Notes: a model not told the origin generated them from the sequence alone. A DNA stretch of 64,000 nt from Quercus robur (GCF_932294415.1 NC_065538.1:19738167-19802166), one strand, 5' to 3'; shown: positions 49,151 through 60,960, counted from the stretch's first letter. Made by a program: numbers and translations.

Positions 49151-49479
49151 CTTTTTTATGATTGAGAAATCTGGGTTTGTTTTGGAATATATTTATGCAT
49201 GTTTAATTTTGTTCTGGATGAGAAATTTGAGATGAGAAAGGTGAAAAGGGAGAAAAATGAAAAATGAAAAAAGAACGAACTGAAGAACAGAGAAAGAAGA
49301 AAGAAAAGTGGAGAAAAAAAAAATCTAACCAAGTGACAGAAATGGGGTCCACAAATAGTGTGAAAAATATTGAGTGATGGAAAGTGAGTGATGGTGCCAA
49401 ACGGGTGTGAAAAATTGAGTGATGAGTGATGAGTGATGGAAATTGAGTGATCAAAAAAATGAATCCAAACAGCCCCTTA

Positions 49480-50660
49480 ATTTCTCTCACAAAGTTGGTG
49501 GTGCTTGTTTGTAACTCACAAAACCTATATGCTTCTTTTTCGGAAATCTCTCATGGAGTTTAATTTTCTTCTTTTGAATTATAAATGGATTTTCAATGGT
49601 GAAGTTAATAAAATATAATTAAAGAAATAAATTGAGGAAAGAATTGCAACCCAAACCCCTTATTTCTTTAGTGCTCTAAAACTGTTTTAAGTTTATTATA
49701 TTCCAAGAATTAGCTGCACGCATCTATTATGCCCTCTAAATTAAGTTGGTTTGAACATCACTAGTGAATAGGGTTTATTATCTCCATTTCTGGATGCATC
49801 CACTCACCCTTTCAATTTCTGCAATTATTTAAAGAGAAATATAAATAAATACTCCCTAAACTTTGGGTCAAAATTGAACTAAACTCTCTCTTATATTTGA
49901 AATTATAAATCTCTGAACTTTGATAAATGTTGAAATCATATTTTTTGTACTGTTCACTTCAGTCATGTAATTGATTTAAGTAAATAAATAAATAAATACA
50001 TATATATATATATATATTTAAATAGAATTTCATAAAAAAAAAAAAAAGAAAAAAAAAAATTCTCAATCAGCATGCTATGACTGGTCTTTGATATTCGGGG
50101 AAAGAGCGTCTTGTTATTATCATTACTATCCATGATATTTTCAAAGAGAAAGCAAGTATATATGAATACTGCATCATTAATCCACTAAAGGCTGCATGAA
50201 TAAAACAATGTACCTATGCTTTTTTGTAAGGTAAAAATTTATATTCAAAATTTTTCTTACAACAATAATTTCTTTCTGAAGGGGAACTTTCTATACAAGC
50301 ACTCATGATTATAGCAATCCATGCTAGTTCCTTGGCCATTTCTAACTGGAAAGTTAGCAAAAAAAATGAGCAACTCATGCCAGAGACTCATGTGGGTTAT
50401 GGACCCCATTCTTTCTGGATCACTTCGTAGATTGCACTCAAGTGTGATATGTGCCCCACTCTCACACGCTCCAATGAACTAGGTTGGTGTTCACATCGTA
50501 ATCGTGACGTTCTTTATTGCATCAGATCCCATAATATTATTTCTTCCTCCAAAATGATTTCCTACCCGTTAATACGTGTGTATGCCTATAGTTTGCTTCT
50601 CCATAATTTATTTTAAAGATATTATAGAATTTTAAGTTTTGGAAAATACTAACGAATGTT
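49480..50660. other. AT-rich intergenic DNA, no gene recognised
   Basis: Contains TAAA and AT microsatellites (about 49980-50020) and an A-rich run. No coding frame is visible. Confidence 0.45.
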
Positions 50661-50675
50661 CTTAGGTTATTTGGT

Positions 50676-50790
50676 TAACAATCCATTTAAAAAAAAAATT
50701 ATAGGAAAAGAAAAAAAGTCATTAATGTTTTGACAATTTTTTTCATTTCCCATAAAAGTGATGTCAAAATTTTCCTAAAATGGATTGTTA
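50676..50790. repeat. Inverted repeat with 13-bp perfect arms
   Basis: TAACAATCCATTT at 50676-50688 is exactly reverse-complemented at 50778-50790. The inner parts also pair partly (TTTTGACA/TGTCAAAA). It may be a small foldback element; no target duplication was confirmed. Confidence 0.5.
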
Positions 50791-50799
50791 GATTTTAAA

Positions 50800-51383
50800 T
50801 ATTTAGTCATAAATGTTTAGATTCTAAATATGTTGTATGTTGGCAAACCAAGAACAAAAACTTGTTTAGGATTAGATCTTAGGGTCTTTGAACTATTTTA
50901 GACATTGCTTAAGTTGATACAAGTTAAGATTCAAGAACATACAAGCTGCAGGAGGAAGAATTGAAAAACTGTCAAGCTCGACGATCAAGTGAGAGCTTCG
51001 ACCGATCAAGAGAGAGTTTTTTCCGATCGAGAGAGAGCTTCGATTGATTGAATTACGATCTGCAAAATTTTAATTGAAGCCTAACAACCCGCGAAACGTT
51101 TAGGGTTTGAGTCCAACACTGCTAGGTCTAGAAGGAAAATCATAATACATGTTTTTCAAGTCTTGAGAGGTACTCTTGTGAGATCTGTGAGGTTCTGTAT
51201 CTTCTAACTCTACAAGCATCTACTGGAGATCAAATCCATATTGCTAGTATTGGTGGAGTAAAGTTGCTGGCAAGCCTTTAGCCATCAAGCGTACTGAAAA
51301 TTAAGGCATGAATGGGTGGTTCATGTGAGAACAAATCTAGATCAAGGAAGTCTGTGGAGTTTAGAGCCTGGTTTGGTAACTGT
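50800..51383. other. LTR-like remnant with GATCGA repeats
   Basis: Short direct repeats (CGATCAAGTGAGAGCTTCGA, CGATCGAGAGAGAGCTTCGA) lie at about 50981-51045, followed by leader-like sequence. The style resembles copia LTRs, but ends and duplication were not found. Confidence 0.3.
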
Positions 51384-53465
51384 TGTAGACACCTCATTTT
51401 ATACTCAGCTAAAAAACTTTAGTCCCCGGTCCCAATGACGAGCTTGACATGTCTACAAAAGGTAATTGAAGTTATTTTGATAGTTTGGAAGTAATCACAA
51501 CTCCAAAGTGCTTAAATCGTTTTGAAAACGATGCTGAAAAATGACATTTACTCATTGTTTTGACCATAACTTTTATTCACAATGAATTTTTGAATGAGAT
51601 TTGTTTTATTGGAAAGTAGACATCCTATACTTCAATTTGAATATAAATTTTGCCTAATTTGAATTTTTATGGAATGAGTTATGGTCATTTGAAGTCGGGC
51701 CATTTGAGCAGTCAAAATTAGGGTTTTTTAGGGAGTATGCGTACGCAAGGTCATTTCTAGACGCCCAAAATTTCATTTTTTAGGGCCCAAAGCCTCCCTC
51801 TTTGATGGACCCCAGCCCCTAGACCCTTTGGAATGTCCAAAGCCCTCTAAATGAGTCTGAAAACCCTAGTTTAAACATATAAATATAACCTTATGCCTCC
51901 AAAATCAAACCCTAGCTAGAGAGAGTTGATTTTTTACATAAATTCTTCCAAAACTCTTTTCTAAGAGCATTTGCATCAGTGGATGCAAAATTTTGCCAAA
52001 AAAAAAAAAAAAAAACCTACTTTTTCTATTTTACACCCTCATTTTTACAAAACACTCACATTAATTTATCTATTATACACATTTATTCAAATTATTCATT
52101 TTCACCCACCATCAACGATCAATCCAAACCCACCATCAACCCACCCAGCCACCATCATCAACCCACCATCATCAAGCATTAGCATCATCCACCATCGTCA
52201 GCCACCCTCGTCAACCACCATCACCCCAAAACCCACTGATCAAACAAAGAATTAAAAAGATCAAAACCCCAAAACCCATTGATCAAATAGAAAATCGGTG
52301 AGAGCAAAGGTGGCATGGCTTGCTTCTTCGGTGGCAATCGGGATTTGCTTCTTCATCGAGTGAGCTTCGGTGGCGATCGCAGCGGCACGATGAGAGCAAA
52401 GGTGGCATGGCTTGCTTCTTTGACTGCGATCACAATTTGCTTCTTCAGCGAGTGAGCATTGGCGGCGATCGCGGTGGCACAATTAGAGCAAAGGTGGCAC
52501 GACTTGCTTCTTAATTCATCAGTGGTAGCTTGCTTTGGAGATCATCAGTAGCGGCTTGCTTCGGAGATCGGTGAGTGAGAGTGAGGGACTAGAGATAAAA
52601 AGAGAGAGAGGTGAGAGTGAGAAGCACCAGAGAGAAAAAGAGAGAGTAAGGTAAAGGAGAGAGAAAAAAAATAGTAAAATATTAAATGCAAGAGCTATAG
52701 TAAATGTGCATATACCTTGATTTGATTTTATGATCATCACTGTCATTGTCATTATTAATATAGAGTTGAGGTACTATATGTGTGTGCACAGTAAGATGGG
52801 AGTAGAAAATTTTGTGGTCCTACAAATAGGTGAGAAAATTAAAGTTTTAGTGCATATAATTTGGTGCGGCAATTAAAATAATAAATAATTAAATAAAAGA
52901 GGAAGATATTTTATGGGCTTATTGCAGACTAAAGAGATAAGCTCAAGTGGGTTTTAAACTCCAGCCCACTACCCCACCAAGCCCACATCTCTGATGCGTT
53001 AAAATATAAAGTGAAGGAAAAGATAAATTAGGATTTTTATAAGCAGGGTTTCATCATTAAGGAGGCTAGGAAGTGTGTTTTTTTTTCCCTTGGAGTTTAG
53101 AAGTTGGACACATACAATTGAAGAGGCAATCAAATTATTCAAGGTATGATTTCTTACCATTAGAAACAAAGAATTAAAAGGTTATAATTTTATCTTGAAA
53201 TCAGTTTGTGATGTTAGATTGTTCAAAAGGTTAGATTCGGTCTTAAAATTTTACTTATACTTTTATGATTAGATTTGCTCACTGTGTGTATCCATGAACA
53301 AAGTCATGGATCAAATCTTAACTATTGTGTGCCTGTTACGTTTTCATTGGGATATATATATATATATATATATATATAATCCTAGATTTGAGCCACGGAA
53401 TTTCAAGAATCTATGATTATGGCTTACATCTTCTTTCGGGTATGTACATAAATATATATATACAT

Positions 53466-53510
<45 letters not shown>

Positions 53511-54358
53511 ACTAGTCGCTAACCCGTGCGATGCACGGGAAAACTATTAGAAAATAATAAAGCATGCATATATTAAAAGACAATTTAAGTTCATGTGTGC
53601 TTGCAAGGGATACATACCTAAATAGTTCTTGCGGTAGAAATAAAAGCCTTATCTTTGAGATAAAGAACTGATGTAAACAAACTAACCTTACATAAAACAA
53701 ATTAAAAAAAAAAAAAAACATAAAACTGATGTCACGGAAAATTCAGCCACATAGTAGTAATATATAAATCTCTTAAAACCTAAACCTAAACCTAAACATA
53801 AGGACTAAATATATAAACAAACTAACCTTACAAAAGCTGAACTTTATAAGCTAAAATCTATACCGTGAGTTGTAGATCTTGAATGCTATACCGTGCGTTT
53901 AGGGCTTCCTACATCTGGAGAGAGAGAGAGAGTTTGCAAAAACCAAAGAAAATCTCTTTATAGCTTAAGAAACACAATATACGAAAATCAAAGAGATAAA
54001 ATTTTCAGAAGACAAAATATTATAGATAATTTAAAAGAATTTTGGTTTAATTCTTTATATTTCTTAACTTGAGAGAGGGGTAAGGTTGCTAAGGTTTTGT
54101 AGATCTTGAATGCTTTAGGGCTTCCTACGTCTGGAGAGAGAGAGTTTGCAGAAACCGTGGCTTTATATTTCTTAACTTGAGAGAAGGGTAAGGTTGCTAG
54201 GGTTTTGAGGAGTTATAATTTTTATTTATTTTTTATTTTTTATTTTTTAAATATTGTGCTGACGTGGAAAATTGTGGTGCCAGCAAAGGTTTCGATTTTA
54301 TATATATATTTTAAATATTGTGCTGACGTGGAAAATTGTGGTGCCAGCAAAGGTTTCG

Positions 54359-54394
<36 letters not shown>
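53511..54394 (-). mobile_element. Non-autonomous Helitron
   Basis: On the minus strand the 3' end shows a 7-bp-stem hairpin CCCGTGCATCGCACGGG (53539-53523), a 7-nt spacer and CTAGT, followed by host T. The 5' end is TCTATATATA at 54394, preceded by host A. This A|TC...CTRRT|T arrangement is diagnostic for Helitrons. At 884 bp without Rep/helicase it is non-autonomous. Internal direct repeats: TTGCTGGCACCACAATTTTC blocks at about 54249-54295 and 54311-54358, and GGGCTTCCTACGTCTGGAGA-type blocks twice. Confidence 0.8.
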
Positions 54395-54638
54395 TAAGTC
54401 AATGATTTTGCCACTGTTTTCATTGCCATTGGGAGACATATTGCCCACCGTTTCATTGAGGTTATGCTGTTAAACCCATTGAGGTTATATATTAAATCTT
54501 GGAATTGGCTTCTGTTGGTATGGTTCTCACGTTGTCCTCTGTGGGTCCCTAGAACAAGTGAATGTTGCCATCAGGTCTTCTTTTGGATTTGTATGTATCA
54601 GGTGGCTTTAACTTTTGGGGTTATGTATATTAACTTAA

Positions 54639-55035
54639 GGACAAAATTTAGCTACAAAATCGGTTGTAGCCTTAGGTTACAAACTCACTAAATATTTTTT
54701 TATTGGAGGTGAATTTTGACAGATCCACCATTGGATTACATCTTCTTCTTATATTCTCCATGTTTGCAAAATTTCAAGAAAATTAAAAATCAATAGCTAT
54801 GTCATCAATAAATTTTTAAATTGCAAGGTTTTTTAATTTAAAATTATACAAAAAATATAAGTTTATAGATTATGTAGTAAATAATATCCGATTGACATAA
54901 AATTTGACATGTGTATTAAGAGCGCAAAAAACATGCAATTCAACGGTTAGATTTTCAAAATATGCAATAATATTTATTTAATTGAGTGGGTTTGTAGCCT
55001 AAGGCTACAACTAATTTTGTAGCTAAACTTTGTCC
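54639..55035. mobile_element. MULE-type MITE with 9-bp target duplication
   Basis: 397 bp. Its ends GGACAAAATTTAGCTACAAA and, reversed, GGACAAAGTTTAGCTACAAA extend as ~50-bp inverted repeats with few mismatches (shared GTTGTAGCCTTAGG). Perfect 9-bp flanks TTAACTTAA lie at 54630-54638 and 55036-55044. No coding content. Confidence 0.9.
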
Positions 55036-55073
55036 TTAACTTAAATCCTAAAGTATTAGCTGCTGCCTCTGAG

Positions 55074-55165
55074 TTTTGATAAATGCAAGGAAACATTATT
55101 GGTTAGAGAAACTTTATTTTTGATAAATGCAAGGAAACATTATTGGTTAGAGAAACTTTATTTTA
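55074..55165. repeat. ~45-bp tandem duplication
   Basis: Two adjacent, practically identical copies of a unit beginning TTTTGATAAATGCAAGGAAA. Confidence 0.85.
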
Positions 55166-55755
55166 GTGTTAAAAGTGTATTAGTTCTGCAAAGTATAATC
55201 TTAGTAAGTCGGTTTGTATAATTCGATAAGCCATATATTTTGTGGGAGATATTAAGTAATTCTCATGGTTCATTATAGGTCCTGTATAAGGGTGTATTGA
55301 GACTTTTAGCGGGTGTTTTGACTGGAATTTCAAAGTGATTCAAGTGCTATAAGTAATTATGCATAATATGTACAAGTTTTGTCATTTAGGTTCTTAGATG
55401 TCAAAGGTTTTCAAAAGTCATATTTTTAAGCTTACGTTTTCTAAATTTTATTGAAAGCATTTTTACATCATTGAAAGAGAAACTTTGAATTTTAAATAAC
55501 GTTTTAAATGTCCAAATCTTAGTTAAAAGATTATTTCTAAACTAAACTATTTTCAGAAAATAATTGAGTTTCAAAGTAAGTTTTCTAATAAGGTTCTTAT
55601 TCTTTAAGTTTGTTTAAAACCAAGTGATTTCAAAGTCATATTCTTATTTTTCAAATGGTATTTAAGACGTTTCTTTTAGCAAATTGGGTTTTCAAACTCA
55701 CTCAAGAATTGTAAAAATATTTATATAAATTCCTCAGTTCCTATTCGTTCCCTAA

Positions 55756-56769
55756 GAGCATTAGCACTGGGGAATGCTAATGCCAAATGTAAGGAGAATT
55801 TGACATTTCAAGCCCCAAAGTACTCTGCATCAGGGAATGCTAAACCCAAGTATTGCAAAATTTTTTGCAATACTGCTATAGTGCAATTCTAAAGGTAGAA
55901 TTGCACTATAGCACAATTCTAAAACCAAAAACAATATTTTATTTGGCCGACTAACTTCTCTCACTCTTTTTACTCATCCTCTCTCTTCTCTATTTTCTCT
56001 CCATCTCCCTCTTCTCTGTTTCTTGGCGTGGTGGCTTTGCTGCCATGGTTGATGGATTTCTAGATCAACAACAGCAAGATCTGTGGTGGTTTTTTGTGGG
56101 TTTTTCTTGGTGGTTGCTGGCCAGTGTTGTGGTGGGTTTGCTTGGTGGTGGCTGGGTTTTTTTCCTTGGTGCCGTGGCTGGGTTTGTTTAGTGCTGTAGT
56201 GGGTTTTTTTGGTGTCGTGGCTCGGTTTTTTTGATTGGTGTTGATGGGTTTGTTGGGTTGATGAGTTTGGATCAGTGATGGGTTTAATTGGTACTGTGGT
56301 TGTTGATGGGTTGATGGGTTTGGGATCGGTGATGGGTTGATGGTTGTTCGTGGTGGGTTTTTTGGTGTCATGGCTAGGTTTTTTTGATCGATGCTGATGG
56401 GTTTGGATCAGTGATGGGTTTGATCGGTACTATGGTTGTTGATGGGTTGATGGGTTTGGGATCGGTGATGGGTTGATGGTTGTTCGTGGTGGGTTTTTTT
56501 GGTGCCGTGGCTAGGTTTTTTTGATCGATGCTGATGGGTTTGGGATCGGTGATGCGTTGATGGTTGTTCATTGTGGTGGTGGTAGTAGGTGGGGATTTGG
56601 GTTTTGGGATATATTATTTTATTATGTAGATATATTATTTTAATGAGTAGAATAGGAAAATAAAAGTTTGGGATGTTGGAGGTATTGTAAAATGGTATAG
56701 TATAATGATAAAATGGCTTTTTGAGATGGTAAAATAGAGTAGAATTGGAATTTCGGGATGCTGATGCTC
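55756..56769. mobile_element. PIF/Harbinger-type MITE with internal tandem repeats
   Basis: 1014 bp. The ends GAGCATTAGCACTGGGGAAT and, reversed, GAGCATCAGCATCCCGAAAT are flanked by TAA at 55753-55755 and 56770-56772. The middle (about 56080-56580) is a G/T-rich tandem repeat of roughly 130 bp (GATGGGTTGATGGTTGTTCG recurs). Open frames there are repeat artefacts. No transposase. Confidence 0.75.
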
Positions 56770-56939
56770 TAAGAGAGTCAAGCATGTTTTGATTTATGTT
56801 TCAATTTGATGTTGTGATATTCGATATGCCTTTATTGCTAAAATAATTATTAATATTAAGAAAATTATTCTATTTTGTATATATTTTGTTTTGTGATATG
56901 TGACTCAAAATGAGTGTTTTTAGAATTGATCAGATATAT

Positions 56940-57045
56940 GTATAAATCTGCTCACAGGGTTGTATGTGAGAATATGTGTTGATCCCTCACCAACAGGGGT
57001 TAGATGTTGGTATCTGCTCACAGGATTTTATGTGAGAATATGTGA
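56940..57045. repeat. ~65-bp tandem duplication
   Basis: CTGCTCACAGG followed by TATGTGAGAATATGTG occurs at about 56948 and again at about 57013, separated by one unit length. Confidence 0.75.
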
Positions 57046-59170
57046 TGTGTATATGTGACACTGTGCTCTGATCAATTAAATGTATGTGTTTTCTAATGAT
57101 ATTAAGATGTGATTACATATGTATTAAGTGATTCATTATATAATCTGGAATAATTATTTTTGATATCTTGAATGAGTTTGTGAAAAATCAATTTACTCGT
57201 GCTTTGCTTGACTCTATTCTGTTGTGCATTCTATATAATTACTTACTAGATGTGTGGCTCACCCTATCAATTACTGTTTTTAGATTAAAGTGTAGTTGAA
57301 AATATAGAACCTTTGGATCGCTTTGTAAGGTGCAAGGTAGAGCGTGGAAGTTGTAGGCGACTTCAGTATTACTTGAAGACTTATAGAATTTTAGTTACCT
57401 TTATTTGTAATTCATATTTTATATAGTTGAGATTATTTCCAATTTGTGGAGTTTAGATTTTTGTAAGAGGTTTATTTATTTATTATTTTTTAAGAGTATT
57501 TTTTCTTTGGAGTTTTAATTTATTTTGGATTAATCATGTTTATTACGTTATATAAGTTCAGCAAGTTAGTCGTGCATCTAAATTCATGTTCCATAGATCT
57601 GGGTCATGACATGCACGGTTACTGTAGCACTTGTGCATTTATGCACAATTTTACACCCACTGATGTGGGTGTTTTTTTAATCAAAATGTGTAAAATGAAC
57701 TACTTTTTCTATTTTGCAACCACTAATGTTGTCGCTCTAACCTTGAATCTTTTGCACTCACAGATTATGCACGTTTTTTGGTTCTTCAAAACCTCTCATT
57801 ACTCATTAGGGGAGAAACTATCTATCTCATTCTAAGAAACGTTTTTCAAAGATTCTTTCAAAAGTTTTTCAACAACATCTTTTTATTTTTGAGTTGTGAT
57901 TACCTATAAACTATTGAATACTTTGATTCCCTTGATTATCATTTGATCTTATTTTGTAGACATTGAGGAGCCGATTAAATATCAACCAAGTTGTGTTCCA
58001 TAAGTAAGGTCGGTCTGTCTTCATGGCTTTTCCTTAATTTGGATTTTTATAACTTGTGTTCTTGTTGTTCTTAATTTGATTTATTTGTTATACATGCTTA
58101 GAAATATATTTTGCTTTGTTTGATTTTGTTTTGTTGTGTCTCACCATGTTTTGAATGAAGGGTTGAATTAAATATTAGAAGCATGCTAGGTTATGTTTGA
58201 TTGTTTTTTGGTTGTGCTTTAAAATTGTGTTTCTGGGCACATATGCATGCGCATACTCAAGGCATGAATACACATACTTCATGTATGCGCATGCATACTC
58301 GTGCCCAGAAACTCAGATTTAGGGTTCTTACTATTTTGTTTGTTTTGATTAGTTTTAATCACATGTTTAGGTCGTGTTGAGTCTAGTTTTCACATGTTTA
58401 GCATTAGGGTTAGTAGAATAATTTATTTCACATGCTTGGATTGATAGGTTGATAATTAGGGTTTATGCTCAGATGAACCACATGAACATTCATGAGAACT
58501 TGAACATGCATTGATGCATAGGTACTGTGATGCAGCGAGGTAAGAGAGGTAAGTTATGCATAATTACATGAACATGTATTTTGATTTGGATGATGAGCAT
58601 GGTATGCTTGATTGATGAACATGATGAATATGGTTGATGATTAATGTCTTGTTGATGTTTTTGCCCGGTGATATACTTGCTGCCCTTGGATATATATGTG
58701 TTAGATGAATGGTAGAATTTTTATGCTATGGATGAGTGTGGGACATTTGCCATGTTTGGATGTTAGATGCATGTTAGTGTATGCGAGTTTAGAATAACAT
58801 TTTAGAGGACCTTTTTTTGGGATTAGGATTTGGAACATAATGAGTGGAGGCCGACCTACGGGTTAGGTGGGGTTGGGTGCCTAATACCTTCTCATCCCCA
58901 TACCTAAACTCTAGACATATGCTCTGGTAAAGATCAGTTCTTCCACAAGGGCGCTATATTTATGGTTCCTAAACCTAATCTAAGTGGTGACTCTATTTAC
59001 ACCCTCCGACATGGTCCACCCTAGGCCAAAGTGTACTTCCCACGGATTTGGGAAAACCCAAAACTTGTCGCGAGCATTTGTGCCCATAATTGTGTTAGAT
59101 TTACTACGAATTAGTATTCTTGACTATAAATCTCAACTTCATATAGTGGATTGTTCTCTTGGGATAGTTT

Positions 59171-59184
59171 CCCCCCCCCCCCCC
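59171..59184 (+). repeat. C14 homopolymer
   Basis: Fourteen C in a row, flanked by GGGATAGTTT and TCCAAG. The only long C tract in the window. Confidence 0.95.
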
Positions 59185-59384
59185 TCCAAGTTTTTACCTT
59201 GAAACGAGTTATTTCATTGGTTTTCCTAAGTTATTACATTTTGTATTATTTACTTTTCTGCTATGTTTATTTCATGCGATGAATGTTTAATCTAAATCTG
59301 AATAATTAACCTAAGTAACAACTTGGCTAATATATGAGGTTAAACAAACTGTGTTTTCAGGTGTCAAAACTTAACAATTATTCT

Positions 59385-59500
59385 TATAATTAGACTAAAA
59401 CACCAATCGATTTTTGGTGCATGCAAATGGAGTTTGAATCTAAGATTTCTTATTCGACAACAAGAGCCTTTACTATTTGAGTTAACCGAATCCCACTTGC
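59385..59500 (-). repeat. SINE copy (degraded)
   Basis: On the minus strand: GGTTAACTCAAATAGTAAAG (A box region), TTAGATTCAAACTCC (B box region) and ATCGATTGGTGTTTTAGTCT, in the same order as in the 40705-40886 SINE. Confidence 0.6.
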
Positions 59501-60039
59501 TTAATTATCCATAATTTCTTTTAAAAATTAAGTTCAATTAATTACACTTCTGTTTCACGTTTAATTGCCATTGTGGTTTTGATTAACAAGTACGTTTCAA
59601 CGTATTCACGTCAATGATGACCATTAGAATTAACAAGTTGGTTTGCTTGTTACAACTGTTTGAAATTGCACTATTTTAAGTACAACCTTTTAAACTTCAT
59701 TTGTTTTAGGTGCAACTCATAAGCAGTGAGAATGGCTGCATGGTTTGGTGTCGCATGTGGAGAAAATTTTCTCAATAAGTTACTTCTATTCTATTATATA
59801 ATTCATTGTTCTTTGACAACTGACATAATCATTTTCTTTTAAACCAAAGAAGAAAAATGTAAAATCCATGTAATTATTCAATATGCAATAGTCTACTTTC
59901 TTACCTAACAATAAATTTCACTAATTAAACTCGTGGTATAATATCATTTGTAAAGTTGAATTTATTCAACTATGTGTTGGTTTTTTTTGTACCAAATTTG
60001 CTTGTAATTCAGCATTTAAAAACCCTGTATTTAGGTGAG

Positions 60040-60960
60040 AATAATGTAAGAGTTGTGTGTGAGAGAGTGTGAAAATTTGATCAAGAGTGTGTAACAAGCT
60101 GGTAACTGGCGATTGGAATTCATGACTGACTCACGAGTGGTGACTAGCCAAAATGAAGCACACGTGTGAAGCATGTAGGAAGATGAAGAGTCAGGACAGC
60201 TGGATCACTACAGGACAAAAAGTATAGTCTGGCTTAGTCTGGTAACTGGCGACTGAAACTTGCGATTCATCCCATTCGCGAAATGACTCATCAGTGCACC
60301 CTGTTTTGCTAAAAAATGACTTTTCACATTCCATCTCATAATCTACTATAAATATCCTCATACCCACGAAATGTAGAGAGCTTTCAGAGAGAATTTTGAG
60401 AGAGAAACTCTAGAGAAAAACAAGATTGACTCATCCACAATCTTATACACTTGATTCTCCAAATTCTTCTACTCTCGCTCTCTCCATTGTCATACCCATG
60501 AGAGGATCATAAACCAAATCCTTACCTCACCAAATTCAGAGTAGTGAGAAGGTTCTTAGTGTTTGGGAAGCAGTTCAAGAGAGAACCAATTCATATTGGT
60601 TGATGTAATGGGCTAATTGCGGGATTTGGAAAGTTAGAGAAGATACGGTTTGGTGTAACCTTGTTGGAGCAAGAAGCTTAGAAGGCTTAGGTGCACTGGG
60701 TAGATTAAGCTTAGAGAGTTTATTGCTATTCATGTATCCTAACTGATTTTCTAGTGGATAATTTACCGCTTGGAAGGCAGCGGAGAGGTTTTTCACCGAA
60801 TTCTTCGGTTTCCTCTTCGATAATGGCTTAAAGTAGTTTGTTAAATTGGGTATTGCTTATATTTCATATTTCGCACATATATTGTTAAAATATAAGCTTG
60901 AATTGGAAAATTTGTATTTGGGGGGTCTAAACATCCACAAGTGTTTTATACACTAAGTGA
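60040..60960 (+). other. LTR-like stretch
   Basis: Purine-rich leader-like text (GAGAGAATTTTGAGAGAGAA) precedes CTCTCGCTCTCTCCATTGTC and a likely leader end. The style resembles a copia LTR with its transcribed part. Ends and duplication were not found, and no coding domain is attached. Confidence 0.3.

Larger units (their letters stand above)
48156..49476. mobile_element. PIF/Harbinger-type element carrying gene fragments
   Basis: A 1321-bp element with ends GGGGCTGTTTAGATTGA and, reversed, GGGGCTGTTTGGATTCA. It is flanked by TTA at 48153-48155 and 49477-49479, the target pattern of PIF/Harbinger (Tourist) elements. There is no transposase, so it is non-autonomous. Inside are AACTCATAACTCA-type subterminal repeats, a CT/T-rich minisatellite, a GC-rich gene-like segment and a T41 tract (49110-49150). 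Confidence 0.8.
52790..57611. mobile_element. Probable solo LTR or LTR fragment inside the Harbinger-type element
   Basis: The block from about 52790 (GGAGTAGAAAATTTTGTGGT, leader-like text to 53150) and the block 57240-57611 ending GGGTCATGACA look like two halves of one LTR. They are separated by a Helitron, a MULE and another Harbinger-type element. Termini and target duplication could not be fixed. Confidence 0.35.
51965..57737. mobile_element. PIF/Harbinger-type element disrupted by later insertions
   Basis: The left end GAGCATTTGCATCAGTGGAT and the reversed right end GAGCGACAACATTAGTGGTT share the inner GTGG.TGCAAAAT block. They are flanked by TAA at 51962-51964 and 57738-57740. Subterminal blocks also match in inverted form (CTACTTTTTCTATTTT on both sides). 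The original element would be roughly 1 kb; the remainder is younger DNA. A 92-bp tandem repeat (AGAGCAAAGGTGGCATGGCT) recurs at about 52302, 52400 and 52486. Confidence 0.5.
51384..59110 (+). mobile_element. Possible outermost LTR, split by nested insertions
   Basis: TGTAGACACCTCATTTTATA at 51384 is a typical start of a plant gypsy LTR. A segment near 58975-59060 (AGTGGTGACTCTATTTACAC, CTTCCCACGGATTTGGGAAA) resembles the end region of the same LTR class. Between them, 51965-57737 is a younger insertion. Matching context on both sides is suggestive, but the outer termini and target duplication are not established. Confidence 0.35.

Noticed and set aside
51971..52514. Frames rich in Ser/Pro/His and a repeated Ala/Arg frame
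   Set aside because: Low-complexity and 92-bp tandem-repeat sequence inside a non-autonomous transposon.
56060..56785. Pro/Thr/Asn-rich minus-strand frames
   Set aside because: Translation of the G/T-rich tandem repeat in a Harbinger-type MITE.
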